Part shown: positions 1-8,699 of the stretch, piece by piece | Layout of the letters: the number at the start of each line of letters is the position of its first letter | Numbering within the stretch: position 1 is the first letter of the stretch | NCBI RefSeq assembly: GCF_900258035.1 | Contig: NZ_OGTP01000018.1 | Coordinates: 78,927-142,926 of the forward strand | Length of the DNA stretch: 64,000 nucleotides | Direction of reading: 5' to 3' | Source: Caballeronia novacaledonica | Lineage (GTDB): Bacteria > Pseudomonadota > Gammaproteobacteria > Burkholderiales > Burkholderiaceae | Made by a program: the position numbers and the translations under genes | The notes under the pieces: generated by a model | The model's database searches: none | What the model saw: the letters and a program-made list of their open reading frames with translations, nothing else | Told to the model about the DNA's origin: nothing

Positions 1-1
1 C

Positions 2-550
2 GCGCTGTACGAAGCGGGCTTTCGCATCGTCGAAGTGCCGCTCAATTCGCCGCAGCCGTTCGACAGCATCGCGGCGATCCGGCAGGCGCTGCCCGCCGAC
101 GCGATCGTCGGCGCTGGAACGGTGCTGCATCCGAGTTACGTCGATAGCGTGAAGGCCGCGGGCGGCGAGCTCATCGTGATGCCGCACAGCGACGCCGATG
201 TCGTGCGCGCCGCGAAGGCGCACGGTCTCGCGTGCGCGCCGGGCGTCGCGACGCCGAACGAGGCGTTTCTCGCGTTGAAGAACGGCGCGGACGTGCTGAA
301 GATGTTCCCCGCCGAGCAGCTCGGCCCGGCCGTGACGAAGGCGTGGCGCGCGGTGATCGCGCAGGAAGTGCCGCTCGTGCCGGTCGGCGGCATTGCGCCG
401 GACAACATGGGACCGTTTCTGAGCGCGGGCGCGAACGGCTTCGGCCTCGGCTCCGCGCTGTTCAAGCCGGGTCAGAGCGCGGAGGCGACGGCGTCGCACG
501 CGAAGGCGTTCATCGACGGACTCGCGAAAGCGCGAGGCGAAACGAAATGA
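2..550 (+). CDS. dgoA: 2-dehydro-3-deoxy-6-phosphogalactonate aldolase (5' end outside window)
   Basis: Last step of the De Ley-Doudoroff galactonate pathway: splits KDPGal into pyruvate and glyceraldehyde 3-phosphate. The reading frame is open from base 2, so the start lies upstream; an internal ATG at 35 is not the true start. Visible class I KDPG/KDPGal aldolase features are IVGAGTVL, the LKMFPAEQLGP segment that carries the Schiff-base lysine, and VPVGGIAPDNM near the C-terminus. The DgoA-type FPAEQLGP sequence differs from the FFPAQQAGG of the Eda protein at 38.2 kb in this window. The stop overlaps the next gene in an ATGA junction, so the two are translationally coupled. Family assignment is firm; substrate preference is inferred. 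Confidence 0.88.
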   Translation, partial: ALYEAGFRIVEVPLNSPQPFDSIAAIRQALPADAIVGAGTVLHPSYVDSVKAAGGELIVMPHSDADVVRAAKAHGLACAPGVATPNEAFLALKNGADVLKMFPAEQLGPAVTKAWRAVIAQEVPLVPVGGIAPDNMGPFLSAGANGFGLGSALFKPGQSAEATASHAKAFIDGLAKARGETK

Positions 551-1323
551 ACCGGCTCGCCGGCAAAGTGACGATGGTCACGGGCGCGGGACGCGGCATC
601 GGCGCGGCGATCGCGCTGGCGTTCGCGCGCGAGGGCGCGTCGGTGGCGCTGGCGGAGCTCGACATCGAAACGGCGCGCGCGACGGCCGAACGTATCCGGC
701 AGGAAACCGGCGCCGACGTGCTGACGGTGGCGACGGACGTGACGCAAAGCGCATCGGTGAAGGAAGCCGTGCAGCAGACGCAGGCGCAGTTCGGCCCGCT
801 CGACGTGCTCGTGAACAACGCCGGCATCAACGTGTTTTGCGATCCGCTCACGATGACCGACGACGACTGGCGCCGCTGCTTCGCCGTCGATCTCGACGGC
901 GTGTGGAACGGCTGCCGCGCCGTGCTGCCGGGCATGGTCGAGCGCGGGCGGGGCAGCATCGTGAACATCGCCTCGACGCACAGTTTCAAGATTATTCCCG
1001 GCTGCTTTCCGTATCCGGTGGCGAAGCACGGCGTGATCGGACTGACGCGCGCGCTCGGCATCGAATACGCGCCGGACAACGTGCGCGTGAATGCGATCGC
1101 GCCGGGTTACATCGAAACGCAATTGACGCTGGACTGGTGGGATTCGCAGGCCGATCCGAAGGCCGCGCGCCAGGCGACGCTCGATCTTCAGCCGATGAAG
1201 CGCATCGGCCAGCCGCAGGAAGTCGCGATGACGGCGGTGTTTCTCGCATCGGACGAGGCGCCGTTCATCAACGCGAGCTGCATCACGGTCGATGGCGGGC
1301 GCTCCGCGCTCTATCACGACTAA
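547..1323 (+). CDS. SDR-family NAD(P)-dependent dehydrogenase, sugar catabolism
   Basis: Classical short-chain dehydrogenase of 258 residues. The nucleotide-binding motif TGAGRGIG is at residues 12-19, NNAG at 90-93, and the catalytic triad Ser143, Tyr156 and Lys160 has the expected 13- and 4-residue spacing. An acidic residue after beta-2 (AELDIE) suggests NAD rather than NADP. It starts at the ATG overlapping the dgoA stop and lies in an operon with dgoA and a sugar ABC transporter. It is likely to oxidise a sugar or sugar acid, for example at C1 of an aldose or on a 2-keto-3-deoxy acid. A second SDR sits in the same cluster at 5770; which one is the aldose 1-dehydrogenase cannot be decided here. 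Confidence 0.85.
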   Translation: MNRLAGKVTMVTGAGRGIGAAIALAFAREGASVALAELDIETARATAERIRQETGADVLTVATDVTQSASVKEAVQQTQAQFGPLDVLVNNAGINVFCDPLTMTDDDWRRCFAVDLDGVWNGCRAVLPGMVERGRGSIVNIASTHSFKIIPGCFPYPVAKHGVIGLTRALGIEYAPDNVRVNAIAPGYIETQLTLDWWDSQADPKAARQATLDLQPMKRIGQPQEVAMTAVFLASDEAPFINASCITVDGGRSALYHD

Positions 1324-1444
1324 GCGCAAAAGAATGACGCACTGGCCGCGGTGCGACATCACGACAACAAAACGCGGCCACACACCTTCGTAGCGCCCGC
1401 GTACGGGCATCTTTGAGATAACGGAAGAAGTCGGGAGACAAAAA

Positions 1445-2452
1445 ATGAAACGCAGACTGTTCCTCACGCTGATCGCCGCCGCCACGGCAACGAGCGCGTC
1501 CATGATCGCGGCGCCCGTCGCGCAGGCTGCCGACGACGTCAAGATCGGCTTCCTCGTGAAGCAGCCGGAAGAGCCGTGGTTCCAGGACGAGTGGAAATTC
1601 GCGGAAATGGCCGCGAAGGAGAAGGGCTTCACGCTCGTGAAGATCGGTGCGCCGTCGGGTGAAAAAGTGATGAGCGCGATCGACAACCTCGCCGCGCAGA
1701 AGGCGCAGGGCTTCATCATCTGCACGCCGGACGTGAAGCTCGGGCCGGGCATCGTCGCGAAGGCGAAGGCCGACAAGCTCAAGATGATGACGGTCGACGA
1801 CCGTCTCGTCGACGGTTCGGGCAAGCCGATCGAAGCCGTGCCGCACATGGGCATTTCGGCTTACAACATCGGCAAGCAGGTCGGCGACGGCATCGCCGCC
1901 GAAATCAAGAAGCGCGGCTGGGACATGAAGGACGTCGGCGCGATCGACGTCACCTACGAGCAACTGCCGACCGCGCACGACCGCACGAGCGGCGCCACCG
2001 ATGCGCTCGTCGCCGCCGGCTTCCCGAAGGCGAACATCGTGGCCGCGCCGCAAGCGAAGACCGACACCGAAAACGCGTTCAACGCCGCGAACATCGCGCT
2101 CACGAAGAACCCGCAATACAAGCACTGGGTCGCCTACGGCCTGAACGACGAAGCCGTGCTCGGCGCCGTGCGTGCCGCGGAAGGCCGCGGCTTCAAGGCG
2201 GACAACATGATCGGCATCGGCATCGGCGGTTCGGACTCGGCGCTCAACGAGTTCAAGAAGCCGAATCCGACGGGCTTCTACGGCACCGTCATCATCAGCC
2301 CGAAGCGTCACGGCGAAGAGACGTCCGAACTGATGTACGCGTGGATCAAGGACGGCAAGGCGCCGCCGCCGCTCACGCTCACGACCGGCATGCTGGCCAC
2401 GCGTGAGAACGTGGCGTCGGTGCGTCAGCAGATGGGGCTGGCTTCGAACTAA
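1445..2452 (+). CDS. araF: Sugar ABC transporter periplasmic binding protein, AraF type
   Basis: 335 residues with a Sec signal peptide (MKRRLFLTLIAAATAT, cleavage near AQAADD) and then a Peripla_BP family I sugar-binding fold beginning VKIGFLVKQPEEPWF. This matches the L-arabinose-binding protein AraF, which also takes up D-galactose and D-fucose in E. coli. It delivers sugar to the AraG/AraH components encoded directly downstream. Start ATG follows a GGGAGA ribosome site. The 121-bp gap upstream suggests its own promoter or 5' leader, though I see no convincing -35/-10 pair. Family assignment is strong; the actual sugar is inferred. Confidence 0.88.
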   Translation: MKRRLFLTLIAAATATSASMIAAPVAQAADDVKIGFLVKQPEEPWFQDEWKFAEMAAKEKGFTLVKIGAPSGEKVMSAIDNLAAQKAQGFIICTPDVKLGPGIVAKAKADKLKMMTVDDRLVDGSGKPIEAVPHMGISAYNIGKQVGDGIAAEIKKRGWDMKDVGAIDVTYEQLPTAHDRTSGATDALVAAGFPKANIVAAPQAKTDTENAFNAANIALTKNPQYKHWVAYGLNDEAVLGAVRAAEGRGFKADNMIGIGIGGSDSALNEFKKPNPTGFYGTVIISPKRHGEETSELMYAWIKDGKAPPPLTLTTGMLATRENVASVRQQMGLASN

Positions 2453-2508
2453 GTCTTTCGTGCGGGAAGCGGGCCGCGCGTGCGGTCCGCTGAAGAATAG
2501 GAGGCGAT

Positions 2509-4023
2509 GTGTCAGCGACGCTGCGTTTTGACAATATCGGCAAGGTGTTTCCAGGCGTGCGCGCGCTCGACGGCGTGTCGTTCGACGTCAACGCCGGCGA
2601 AGTTCACGGCTTGATGGGCGAGAACGGCGCGGGCAAATCGACCTTGCTCAAGATTCTCGGCGGCGAGTATCAGCCCGATTCGGGGCGCGTGCTCATCGAC
2701 GACAAGGAAGTGCATTTCGCGAGCGCGGCGGCTTCGATCGCGTCGGGCATCGCGGTGATTCATCAGGAATTGCAGTACGTGCCGGACCTGACCGTGTCCG
2801 AGAACCTGCTGCTCGGCGCGCTGCCGAACCGGCTCGGCTGGGTCGACAAGCGCGCGGCGAAAGCGCACGTGCGCGAGCGGCTGACCGCGATGGGCGTCGA
2901 TCTCGATCCGAACGCGAAGCTGCGCAAGCTCTCGATCGCGCAGCGGCAGATGGTCGAAATCTGCAAGGCGCTGTTGCGCAACGCGCGCGTGATCGCGCTG
3001 GACGAACCGACGAGCTCACTGTCGCATCGCGAGACGGAAGTGCTCTTCAAGCTCGTGCGCGATCTCAAGGCCGACAACCGCGCGCTGATCTACATCTCGC
3101 ATCGCATGGACGAGATCTACGCGTTGTGCGATGCGTGCACGATTTTCCGCGACGGCCGCAAGATCGCGTCGCATCTGTCGCTCGCGGACGTGCCGCGCGA
3201 GACGCTCGTGCAGGAAATGGTCGGCCGCGAAATCAGCGACATCTACGACTATCGCGCGCGGCCGCTCGGCGAAGTGCGCTTTTCGGTGAAGAACGTGCTG
3301 GGCGACGCATTGAGTGCGCCCGCGAGTTTCGAGGTGAAGCGCGGCGAGATCGTCGGTTTCTTCGGGCTCGTCGGCGCGGGCCGCAGCGAACTGATGCATC
3401 TCGTCTACGGCGCCGACAAGAAGAAGGACGGCACGATCACGCTCGACGGCCAGCCGATCAAGGTGCGCAGCACCGGCGAGGCGATCCGCCACGGCATCGT
3501 GCTGTGTCCGGAAGATCGCAAGGAAGAGGGCATCGTCGCGATGGCGACGGTCGCGGAGAACATCAACATCTCGTGCCGCCGTCACTATCTGCGCGGCGGC
3601 CTGTTTCTCGATCGCAAGAAGGAAGCGCAGACGGCCGAGCGCTTCATTCAGCTACTGAAGATCAAGACGCCGAGCCGCAAGCAGCGCATTCGCTTTTTGT
3701 CGGGCGGAAACCAGCAGAAGGCGATTCTGTCGCGCTGGCTCGCGGAGCCGGATCTGAAGGTCGTGATTCTCGACGAGCCGACGCGCGGCATCGACGTCGG
3801 CGCGAAGCATGAAATCTACAACGTGATCTATCAGCTCGCCGAGCGCGGCTGCGCGATCGTGATGATTTCGTCGGAGTTGCCGGAAGTGCTCGGCGTGTCC
3901 GACCGGATCGTCGTGATGCGGCAGGGGCGGATCGCGGGCGAATTGCCGCGCGACAAGGCCAACGAACAGGCGGTGCTGAGTCTTGCGCTGCCGCAGAGCG
4001 AGAGCGTCGCGCAGGCGGCATGA
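2509..4023 (+). CDS. araG: L-arabinose-type ABC transporter ATP-binding protein
   Basis: 504-residue cytoplasmic ATPase with two tandem ABC domains, the layout of AraG/MglA/RbsA. The N-terminal domain has Walker A GENGAGKST and Walker B VIALDEPTSS. The C-terminal domain has the degenerate Walker A GLVGAGRSE usual in this subfamily, signature LSGGNQQK and Walker B VVILDEPTRGID. The start is a GTG at 2509, set by an AGGAGG ribosome site at 2499-2504; the ATG two bases upstream is out of frame. It energises import of the sugar bound by AraF. The araH frame begins immediately at its stop. Confidence 0.92.
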   Translation: MSATLRFDNIGKVFPGVRALDGVSFDVNAGEVHGLMGENGAGKSTLLKILGGEYQPDSGRVLIDDKEVHFASAAASIASGIAVIHQELQYVPDLTVSENLLLGALPNRLGWVDKRAAKAHVRERLTAMGVDLDPNAKLRKLSIAQRQMVEICKALLRNARVIALDEPTSSLSHRETEVLFKLVRDLKADNRALIYISHRMDEIYALCDACTIFRDGRKIASHLSLADVPRETLVQEMVGREISDIYDYRARPLGEVRFSVKNVLGDALSAPASFEVKRGEIVGFFGLVGAGRSELMHLVYGADKKKDGTITLDGQPIKVRSTGEAIRHGIVLCPEDRKEEGIVAMATVAENINISCRRHYLRGGLFLDRKKEAQTAERFIQLLKIKTPSRKQRIRFLSGGNQQKAILSRWLAEPDLKVVILDEPTRGIDVGAKHEIYNVIYQLAERGCAIVMISSELPEVLGVSDRIVVMRQGRIAGELPRDKANEQAVLSLALPQSESVAQAA

Positions 4024-4052
4024 AGGCGACACCAGGACAAGAGGAGCGAATC

Positions 4053-5069
4053 ATGGAAGCAAGAGAAAACATCGTGGGGCAGGCGACGGAAACCGTCGCG
4101 AACGCGCTGATCCCGCAAAAGAACGACAAGCAGAAGTGGTGGCAGCAGATCACGGAGTACAGCCTGATCGTGATTTTCGTCGTCATGTTCCTGACGATGT
4201 CGTTGACGGTCGATCACTTCTTCTCGATCGAGAACATGCTCGGTCTGGCGTTGTCGATCTCGCAGATCGGCATGGTGGCGTGCACGATGATGTTCTGTCT
4301 CGCGTCGCGGGATTTCGATCTTTCCGTCGGCTCGACCATCGCCTTCGCGGGCGTCTTATGCGCGATGGTTCTGAATGCGACGGATAACACGTTTATCGCG
4401 ATCATGGCGGCGGTGGCGGCGGGCGCGGTCATCGGTTTCGTGAACGGCGCGGTGATTGCCTATCTGCGCATCAATGCGCTGATCACCACGCTGGCGACGA
4501 TGGAAATCGTGCGCGGACTCGGGTTCATCGTGTCGCACGGACAGGCGGTCGGTGTGTCGTCGGATACGTTTATCGGGCTTGGCAGCTTGTCGATGGTCGG
4601 GATTTCCCTGCCTATCTGGGTGACGCTTGCGTGCTTCATCGTTTTTGGCGTATTGCTGAACCAGACTGTGTATGGACGTAATACATTGGCGATCGGCGGC
4701 AATCCGGAGGCGTCGAGGCTTGCGGGTATCAATGTCGAGCGCACGCGCGTCTGGATCTTTCTGATTCAGGGCGCGGTGACTGCGCTGGCGGGTGTCATCC
4801 TCGCTTCGCGGATTACTTCGGGGCAGCCGAACGCGGCTCAGGGCTTCGAGCTGAACGTGATTTCCGCTTGCGTGCTGGGTGGCGTGTCGCTGCTCGGCGG
4901 GCGCGCGACGATTTCGGGCGTGGTGATCGGCGTGCTGATCATGGGCACGGTCGAGAACGTCATGAATCTTTTGAATATCGATGCGTTTTATCAGTACCTT
5001 GTGCGGGGGGCGATTCTGCTTGCTGCAGTGCTGCTCGATCAGTTGAAGAATCGCGGATCGCGGGATTGA
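4053..5069 (+). CDS. araH: L-arabinose-type ABC transporter permease
   Basis: BPD_transp_2 family inner-membrane permease with about eight to ten hydrophobic segments. Family landmarks include the RDFDLSVGST cytoplasmic segment and GRNTLAIGGNPEASRLAGI, the loop that contacts the ATPase. I chose ATG 4053 (MEARENIVGQ) because a GAGGAG ribosome site lies just before it. An upstream in-frame ATG at 4020 overlaps the araG stop and would add 11 residues. With AraF and AraG it forms a complete importer. Its stop lies only 19 bp before the inverted-repeat element that separates it from the rest of the cluster. Confidence 0.9.
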   Translation: MEARENIVGQATETVANALIPQKNDKQKWWQQITEYSLIVIFVVMFLTMSLTVDHFFSIENMLGLALSISQIGMVACTMMFCLASRDFDLSVGSTIAFAGVLCAMVLNATDNTFIAIMAAVAAGAVIGFVNGAVIAYLRINALITTLATMEIVRGLGFIVSHGQAVGVSSDTFIGLGSLSMVGISLPIWVTLACFIVFGVLLNQTVYGRNTLAIGGNPEASRLAGINVERTRVWIFLIQGAVTALAGVILASRITSGQPNAAQGFELNVISACVLGGVSLLGGRATISGVVIGVLIMGTVENVMNLLNIDAFYQYLVRGAILLAAVLLDQLKNRGSRD

Positions 5070-5088
5070 TTCTTTTCGCGGGGTGAGT

Positions 5089-5201
5089 GCGCTTTCTTCG
5101 ATGGAATCCTGCTTTCTTAGTGGTCTATTAGTGTTGCCCCTGTGCGGGGCGGCAGTCACTTTCTTTGCTGCTGCAAAGAAAGTAACCAAAGAAAGCAGCT
5201 T
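5089..5201 (+). repeat. Left inverted-repeat arm
   Basis: The arm runs from GCGCTTTCTTCGATGGAATC to the AAAGCAGCTT end. It contains the stem ACTTTCTTTGC (5158-5168), loop TGCT, and GCAAAGAAAGT (5173-5183). It is the reverse complement of 5638-5750 apart from a cluster of differences around 5116-5133. Confidence 0.85.
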
Positions 5202-5637
5202 TTCCATCCAAAGTGCCTCACGCCGGCCGCGGCACAGGCGATTGGCTGAATGGAACGGCAGTAGCGAGTGCCCCCACAAAACTCGCGCGGCGTGGACCGC
5301 GCACGGTCTGCCGCACCACATGTTTTAGGGCACTGGTTCAGCACGAAAGCGTTCCGGCACAGCGCTACGCGCTGCCGCCGGGTCTGCAAGGGAAACCGAT
5401 GGTGTGCATGGGCGGCGAGGCTGATGGCGGCGTTAGGAAGGGAGCACGTGCCGACCCGATTGACCCATCGGCCGCGAAGCGGGCTGGAGCAATTTCGTGC
5501 TGAACCGGTTTGTCGTGTGGCGAGTGGAGGCGGACCGTGCGCGAGCCAAGCCCGGCGATTGTGATGAGGGCACTTTTTAGGCGAGTGCCACGGACGAGGA
5601 GAAAAGTGGCCAACGTGCGTGTGACCGCGGGCCTGAG

Positions 5638-5750
5638 AAGCTGCTTTCTTTGGTTACTTTCTTTGCAGCAGCAAAGAAAGTGACTGCCGCCCCGCACAGG
5701 GGCAGTGCAAATAGACCGACGCGAAAGCAGGATTCCATAGAAGAAAGCGC
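5638..5750 (-). repeat. Right inverted-repeat arm
   Basis: Mirror copy of the left arm, ending 19 bp before the start codon of the downstream SDR. Stem ACTTTCTTTGC at 5656-5666, loop AGCA, GCAAAGAAAGT at 5671-5681. If the whole element is transcribed, the two arms could pair into one very long hairpin ahead of the downstream half-operon. Confidence 0.85.
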
Positions 5751-5769
5751 AAAAGCAAAAGAGACAACC

Positions 5770-6555
5770 ATGGCAATAGAAAGCAAACTAGCCCGCTACC
5801 CCAGCCTGGAAGGCAAAACAGTCCTGATCACCGGCGGTGCAACCGGCATCGGCGAGGGCTTCGTCGAACACTTCTTCGATCAGAACGCGAAAGTCGCCTT
5901 CTTCGACATCGACACCGACGCCGGCGAGGCGCTTGCCGACCGCCTGGGCGCAGCCCTGAAAGCAAACCAGACCCGCCCGATGTTCCTCAACGTCGACCTC
6001 ACCGACATCGACGCGCTGAGAAAAGGCATCGAAGACGTGAGAGCCGCGCTCGGCCCGATCGGCGTGCTCGTCAACAACGCCGCGAACGACAAGCGCCATG
6101 CGATCGAAGACGTCACGCCCGAGTCGTACGACGCGGGCATCGCGGTCAACATCCGTCATCAGTTCTTCGCGGCTCAGGCCGTGATCGACGACATGAAGCG
6201 CCTGGGCGGCGGCTCGATCATCAATCTGGGCTCGATCAGCTGGATGCTCAAGCAAGGCAACTTCCCCGTCTACACGACGTCGAAATCCGCGGTGCAGGGC
6301 ATGACGCGCGGCCTCGCGCGCGACCTCGGCAAGTTCAACATCCGCGTGAATACGCTCGTGCCCGGCTGGGTGATGACCGAAAAGCAAAAGCGCCTGTGGC
6401 TCGACGAGGCCGGCAAGGAAGCGATCAAGCAGGGCCAGTGCATCGGCGGGGAATTGCTGCCCGCGCATCTCGCGCGCGCCGCGCTCTTCCTCGCTTCGGA
6501 CGACAGCGGCATGATGACGGCGCAAGACATCGTCGTCGACGGAGGATGGGCCTGA
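5770..6555 (+). CDS. SDR-family sugar 1-dehydrogenase candidate (galactose/arabinose type)
   Basis: 261-residue classical SDR: TGGATGIG at 21-28, NNAA at 102-105 (variant of NNAG), Ser155, Tyr168 and Lys172 with correct spacing, and C-terminal IVVDGGWA. Asp at the end of beta-2 (FFDIDTD) suggests NAD use. It is followed without a gap by a lactonase and then an aldose epimerase. That order fits an aldose 1-dehydrogenase making a sugar lactone that the next enzyme hydrolyses. Start ATG 5770 was chosen at the family's usual N-terminus; the longer open frame upstream reads through the repeat arm. Substrate (D-galactose, L-arabinose or D-fucose) is inferred from context. Confidence 0.85.
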   Translation: MAIESKLARYPSLEGKTVLITGGATGIGEGFVEHFFDQNAKVAFFDIDTDAGEALADRLGAALKANQTRPMFLNVDLTDIDALRKGIEDVRAALGPIGVLVNNAANDKRHAIEDVTPESYDAGIAVNIRHQFFAAQAVIDDMKRLGGGSIINLGSISWMLKQGNFPVYTTSKSAVQGMTRGLARDLGKFNIRVNTLVPGWVMTEKQKRLWLDEAGKEAIKQGQCIGGELLPAHLARAALFLASDDSGMMTAQDIVVDGGWA

Positions 6556-7442
6556 TGAACTCGACTCGCGCGCAGCTTCTGATCGACAGCCAATGCTCGC
6601 TCGGCGAAGGCGCCACGTGGTGCGCCGCGAGCGGCCATTTCTGGTGGACCGATATCGAAGGCGAGAAGCTGTGGCGCCACGATCCGCGCGACGGCGCGAG
6701 CGAATCGTTCGCGATGCCCGAGCGGCTCGGCTGCTTCTCGCCCTGCGCCGATGCGCGTTTCCTGCTGCTCGGCCTCGCGTCGCGGCTCGCGTTCTATGAA
6801 ATCGCGACGGGCCGTATCGAAACGATCATGGAAGTCGAAGCCGATCTGCCGACGCGTCTGAACGACGGCCGCTGCGACCGCGAAGGCCGCTTCGTGTTCG
6901 GCACGAAGCACGACGTGGACGACGCGCAGGCGATCGGTGGGTTTTATCGGCTGAACCGGGATCTGTCACTGGAGCGCCTGCCGCTCGGCAATTGCGCGAT
7001 TTCGAACAGCATCGGCTTTTCGCCCGACGGCGCGACGATGTACTACTGCGATTCGCCGACGCGCCAGATTCGCGTCTGCGACTATCCGACATTCGCCAAC
7101 GATCGCGTGTTCGTCGAGCTGACGGATGCGACCGGCGTGCCCGATGGCTCGATCGTCGATGCCGAGGGCGGCTTGTGGAACGCGCAATGGGGCGGCGCGC
7201 GCGTCGTGCGCTACGGACGCGATGGCCGCGATGGCCGCGAGACCGCGCGCATCGACGTGCCGACCGCGCAGCCGAGTTGCGTCGCTTTCGGCGGCGCGGA
7301 CTTCGGCACGCTGTTCGTGACGAGCGCGCGCATCGGTCTCGCCGATGACGCGCTGCAAAGCGATGCGCACGCAGGCGGCGTGTTCGTCGCGACGCCCGGC
7401 GCGCGCGGTATCGCCGAAGCGGTATTCGCGGGCAAGGCGTAA
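6555..7442 (+). CDS. SMP-30/gluconolactonase family sugar lactonase
   Basis: 295-residue six-bladed beta-propeller lactonase of the SMP-30/LRE family. The N-terminal LGEGATW motif supplies a metal-binding glutamate (Glu18); FSPDGATMYYCDS and the GVPDGSIVDAEGGLW segment supply the other usual metal ligands. It hydrolyses an aldono-lactone to the acid and so follows the preceding SDR in the pathway. The ATG at 6555 shares its A with the stop of the SDR, so the pair is translationally coupled. Cytoplasmic; no signal peptide. In a galactose route the product, galactonate, would feed a dehydratase and kinase expected upstream of this window, then DgoA. Confidence 0.88.
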   Translation: MNSTRAQLLIDSQCSLGEGATWCAASGHFWWTDIEGEKLWRHDPRDGASESFAMPERLGCFSPCADARFLLLGLASRLAFYEIATGRIETIMEVEADLPTRLNDGRCDREGRFVFGTKHDVDDAQAIGGFYRLNRDLSLERLPLGNCAISNSIGFSPDGATMYYCDSPTRQIRVCDYPTFANDRVFVELTDATGVPDGSIVDAEGGLWNAQWGGARVVRYGRDGRDGRETARIDVPTAQPSCVAFGGADFGTLFVTSARIGLADDALQSDAHAGGVFVATPGARGIAEAVFAGKA

Positions 7443-7529
7443 CGAAAATAACGAGGCGGCGCGCGATCGACGCGCCGCCCGGCACACCCCGGCGACGCCG
7501 GATTTTCGCCTCTCGATGGAGCACGAGTC

Positions 7530-8633
7530 ATGGCTGTTGCGCGCACAGAGCAAAGACCGAATCCTGCATCGACATCCAAGGCACAGGCGAACGCCCGCCG
7601 TTCGAGGCTCGCCGCCGCAACCGAACCGCCGGTCCGGCCCGGCCCCGGCACCTCCATCGTCGCGATGGGCGGCCGCGATGTCGAAGGCTGCATCACGCTC
7701 GCCAACGCGCATCTGCGGCTCGAACTCGCGCCGTCGCTCGGCGGCGGCATCACGCGCTTCGACTGGCGGCATCAGGGCGCGCTCGTGCCGATCTTCCGGC
7801 CGTGCGTCGATCCCGGACCGGACACCGATCCGAATCAGCTCGCGTGCTATCCGCTTCTGCCGTACTCGAACCGTATCGGCAACGGGCACTTTCAGTTTTC
7901 AGGGCGCTCGATCGACGTGCCGTGCAACCGCGCGGGCGAACCGCTGCCGCTGCATGGCGACGGCTGGCTCGGCGCGTGGGACGTCGCGGAGGAAACGTCC
8001 GCGCGCGTGCGCCTGACGCTCGATCGCAGCGACGGCAAGCCGTATGCCTTTCGCGCGGCGCAGACCTACACGCTCGACGAAGCCACGCTCGTCGTGACGC
8101 TCGACGTGGAAAATGCCGGCGGCGAAGCGCTGCCGTTCGGCCTCGGGCTGCATCCGTTCCTGATGCGCGAGGCGGACACGGAATTGTCCGCGGCGGCGGG
8201 CGGCGTATGGCTCTGCGGCGACGACTGGCTTCCGGTGCGGCACGTGCCGGCGCCGCCCGCGTGGCAATTCGGCGTTGCGTATCCGATGCCTTCGGAGATG
8301 GTGAACAACGCGTTCACCGGCTGGAGCGGCCGCACGAGCGTGCTGTGGCCGAAGCGTCGCCTGTCGCTGACGATCGCCGCCGACACCGATTACTACGTGC
8401 TCTACGCGCCGCCCGGCGAGAGCTTTTTCTGCTTCGAGCCGGTCGATCATCCGATCAACGCGGTGAATCTGCCCGGCGGCGGCGAAGCGCACGGGATGAC
8501 CGTGCTCGAACCGGGCGAGCGGCTGTCGCGCGAATTCCGCTTTACCGTCGAGCGCACCGGCGAAGCGGCGCGCCGCGCGAGGCCGCGCACGCGAGCGGGC
8601 GCGAAGGCGCGGGCGCGGGACGCGTCGCGCTGA
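7530..8633 (+). CDS. Aldose 1-epimerase family protein (mutarotase)
   Basis: GalM-like beta-sandwich. Recognisable stretches are LPYSNRIGNGHF, the PLHGDGW histidine segment, GLGLHPFL and a late conserved acid. It interconverts anomers so that the dehydrogenase gets its preferred form. From ATG 7530 the protein has 367 residues, with about 45 extra N-terminal residues of low-complexity character. An in-frame ATG at 7665 (MGGRDVEGC) would remove them and matches the family's usual start better. The C-terminal 25 residues are Arg/Ala-rich and outside the fold. It closes the sugar cluster. Confidence 0.85.
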   Translation: MAVARTEQRPNPASTSKAQANARRSRLAAATEPPVRPGPGTSIVAMGGRDVEGCITLANAHLRLELAPSLGGGITRFDWRHQGALVPIFRPCVDPGPDTDPNQLACYPLLPYSNRIGNGHFQFSGRSIDVPCNRAGEPLPLHGDGWLGAWDVAEETSARVRLTLDRSDGKPYAFRAAQTYTLDEATLVVTLDVENAGGEALPFGLGLHPFLMREADTELSAAAGGVWLCGDDWLPVRHVPAPPAWQFGVAYPMPSEMVNNAFTGWSGRTSVLWPKRRLSLTIAADTDYYVLYAPPGESFFCFEPVDHPINAVNLPGGGEAHGMTVLEPGERLSREFRFTVERTGEAARRARPRTRAGAKARARDASR

Positions 8634-8699
8634 TGCCGCAAGGAACGCGCTGCCACGCACGTTAAAATGCGTGACATCGACGTTCAACGAAATCCCGCC

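Larger units (their letters stand above)
5089..5750. repeat. 662-bp element with long inverted-repeat ends
   Basis: The 700-bp gap between araH and the next SDR holds no convincing gene. It consists of two arms of about 113 bp in inverted orientation (5089-5201 and 5638-5750), matching at roughly nine positions in ten, around a 436-bp core. Each arm contains a perfect 11-bp stem with a 4-base loop (5158-5183 and 5656-5681) and a GCCCC/GGGGC mini-hairpin. The core contains a further stem, GGCACT/AGTGCC, at 5569-5589. ORFs within the core have no recognisable protein character. Intergenic repeats with this CTTTCTTTGC-GCAAAGAAAG stem are, as I recall, common in Burkholderiales; that needs a search. 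Confidence 0.85.

Noticed and set aside
5213..5564. ORFs of about 96-98 codons in the core of the inverted-repeat element
   Set aside because: Overlapping frames with no ribosome site, no motif and repeat-like sequence; no evidence for translation.
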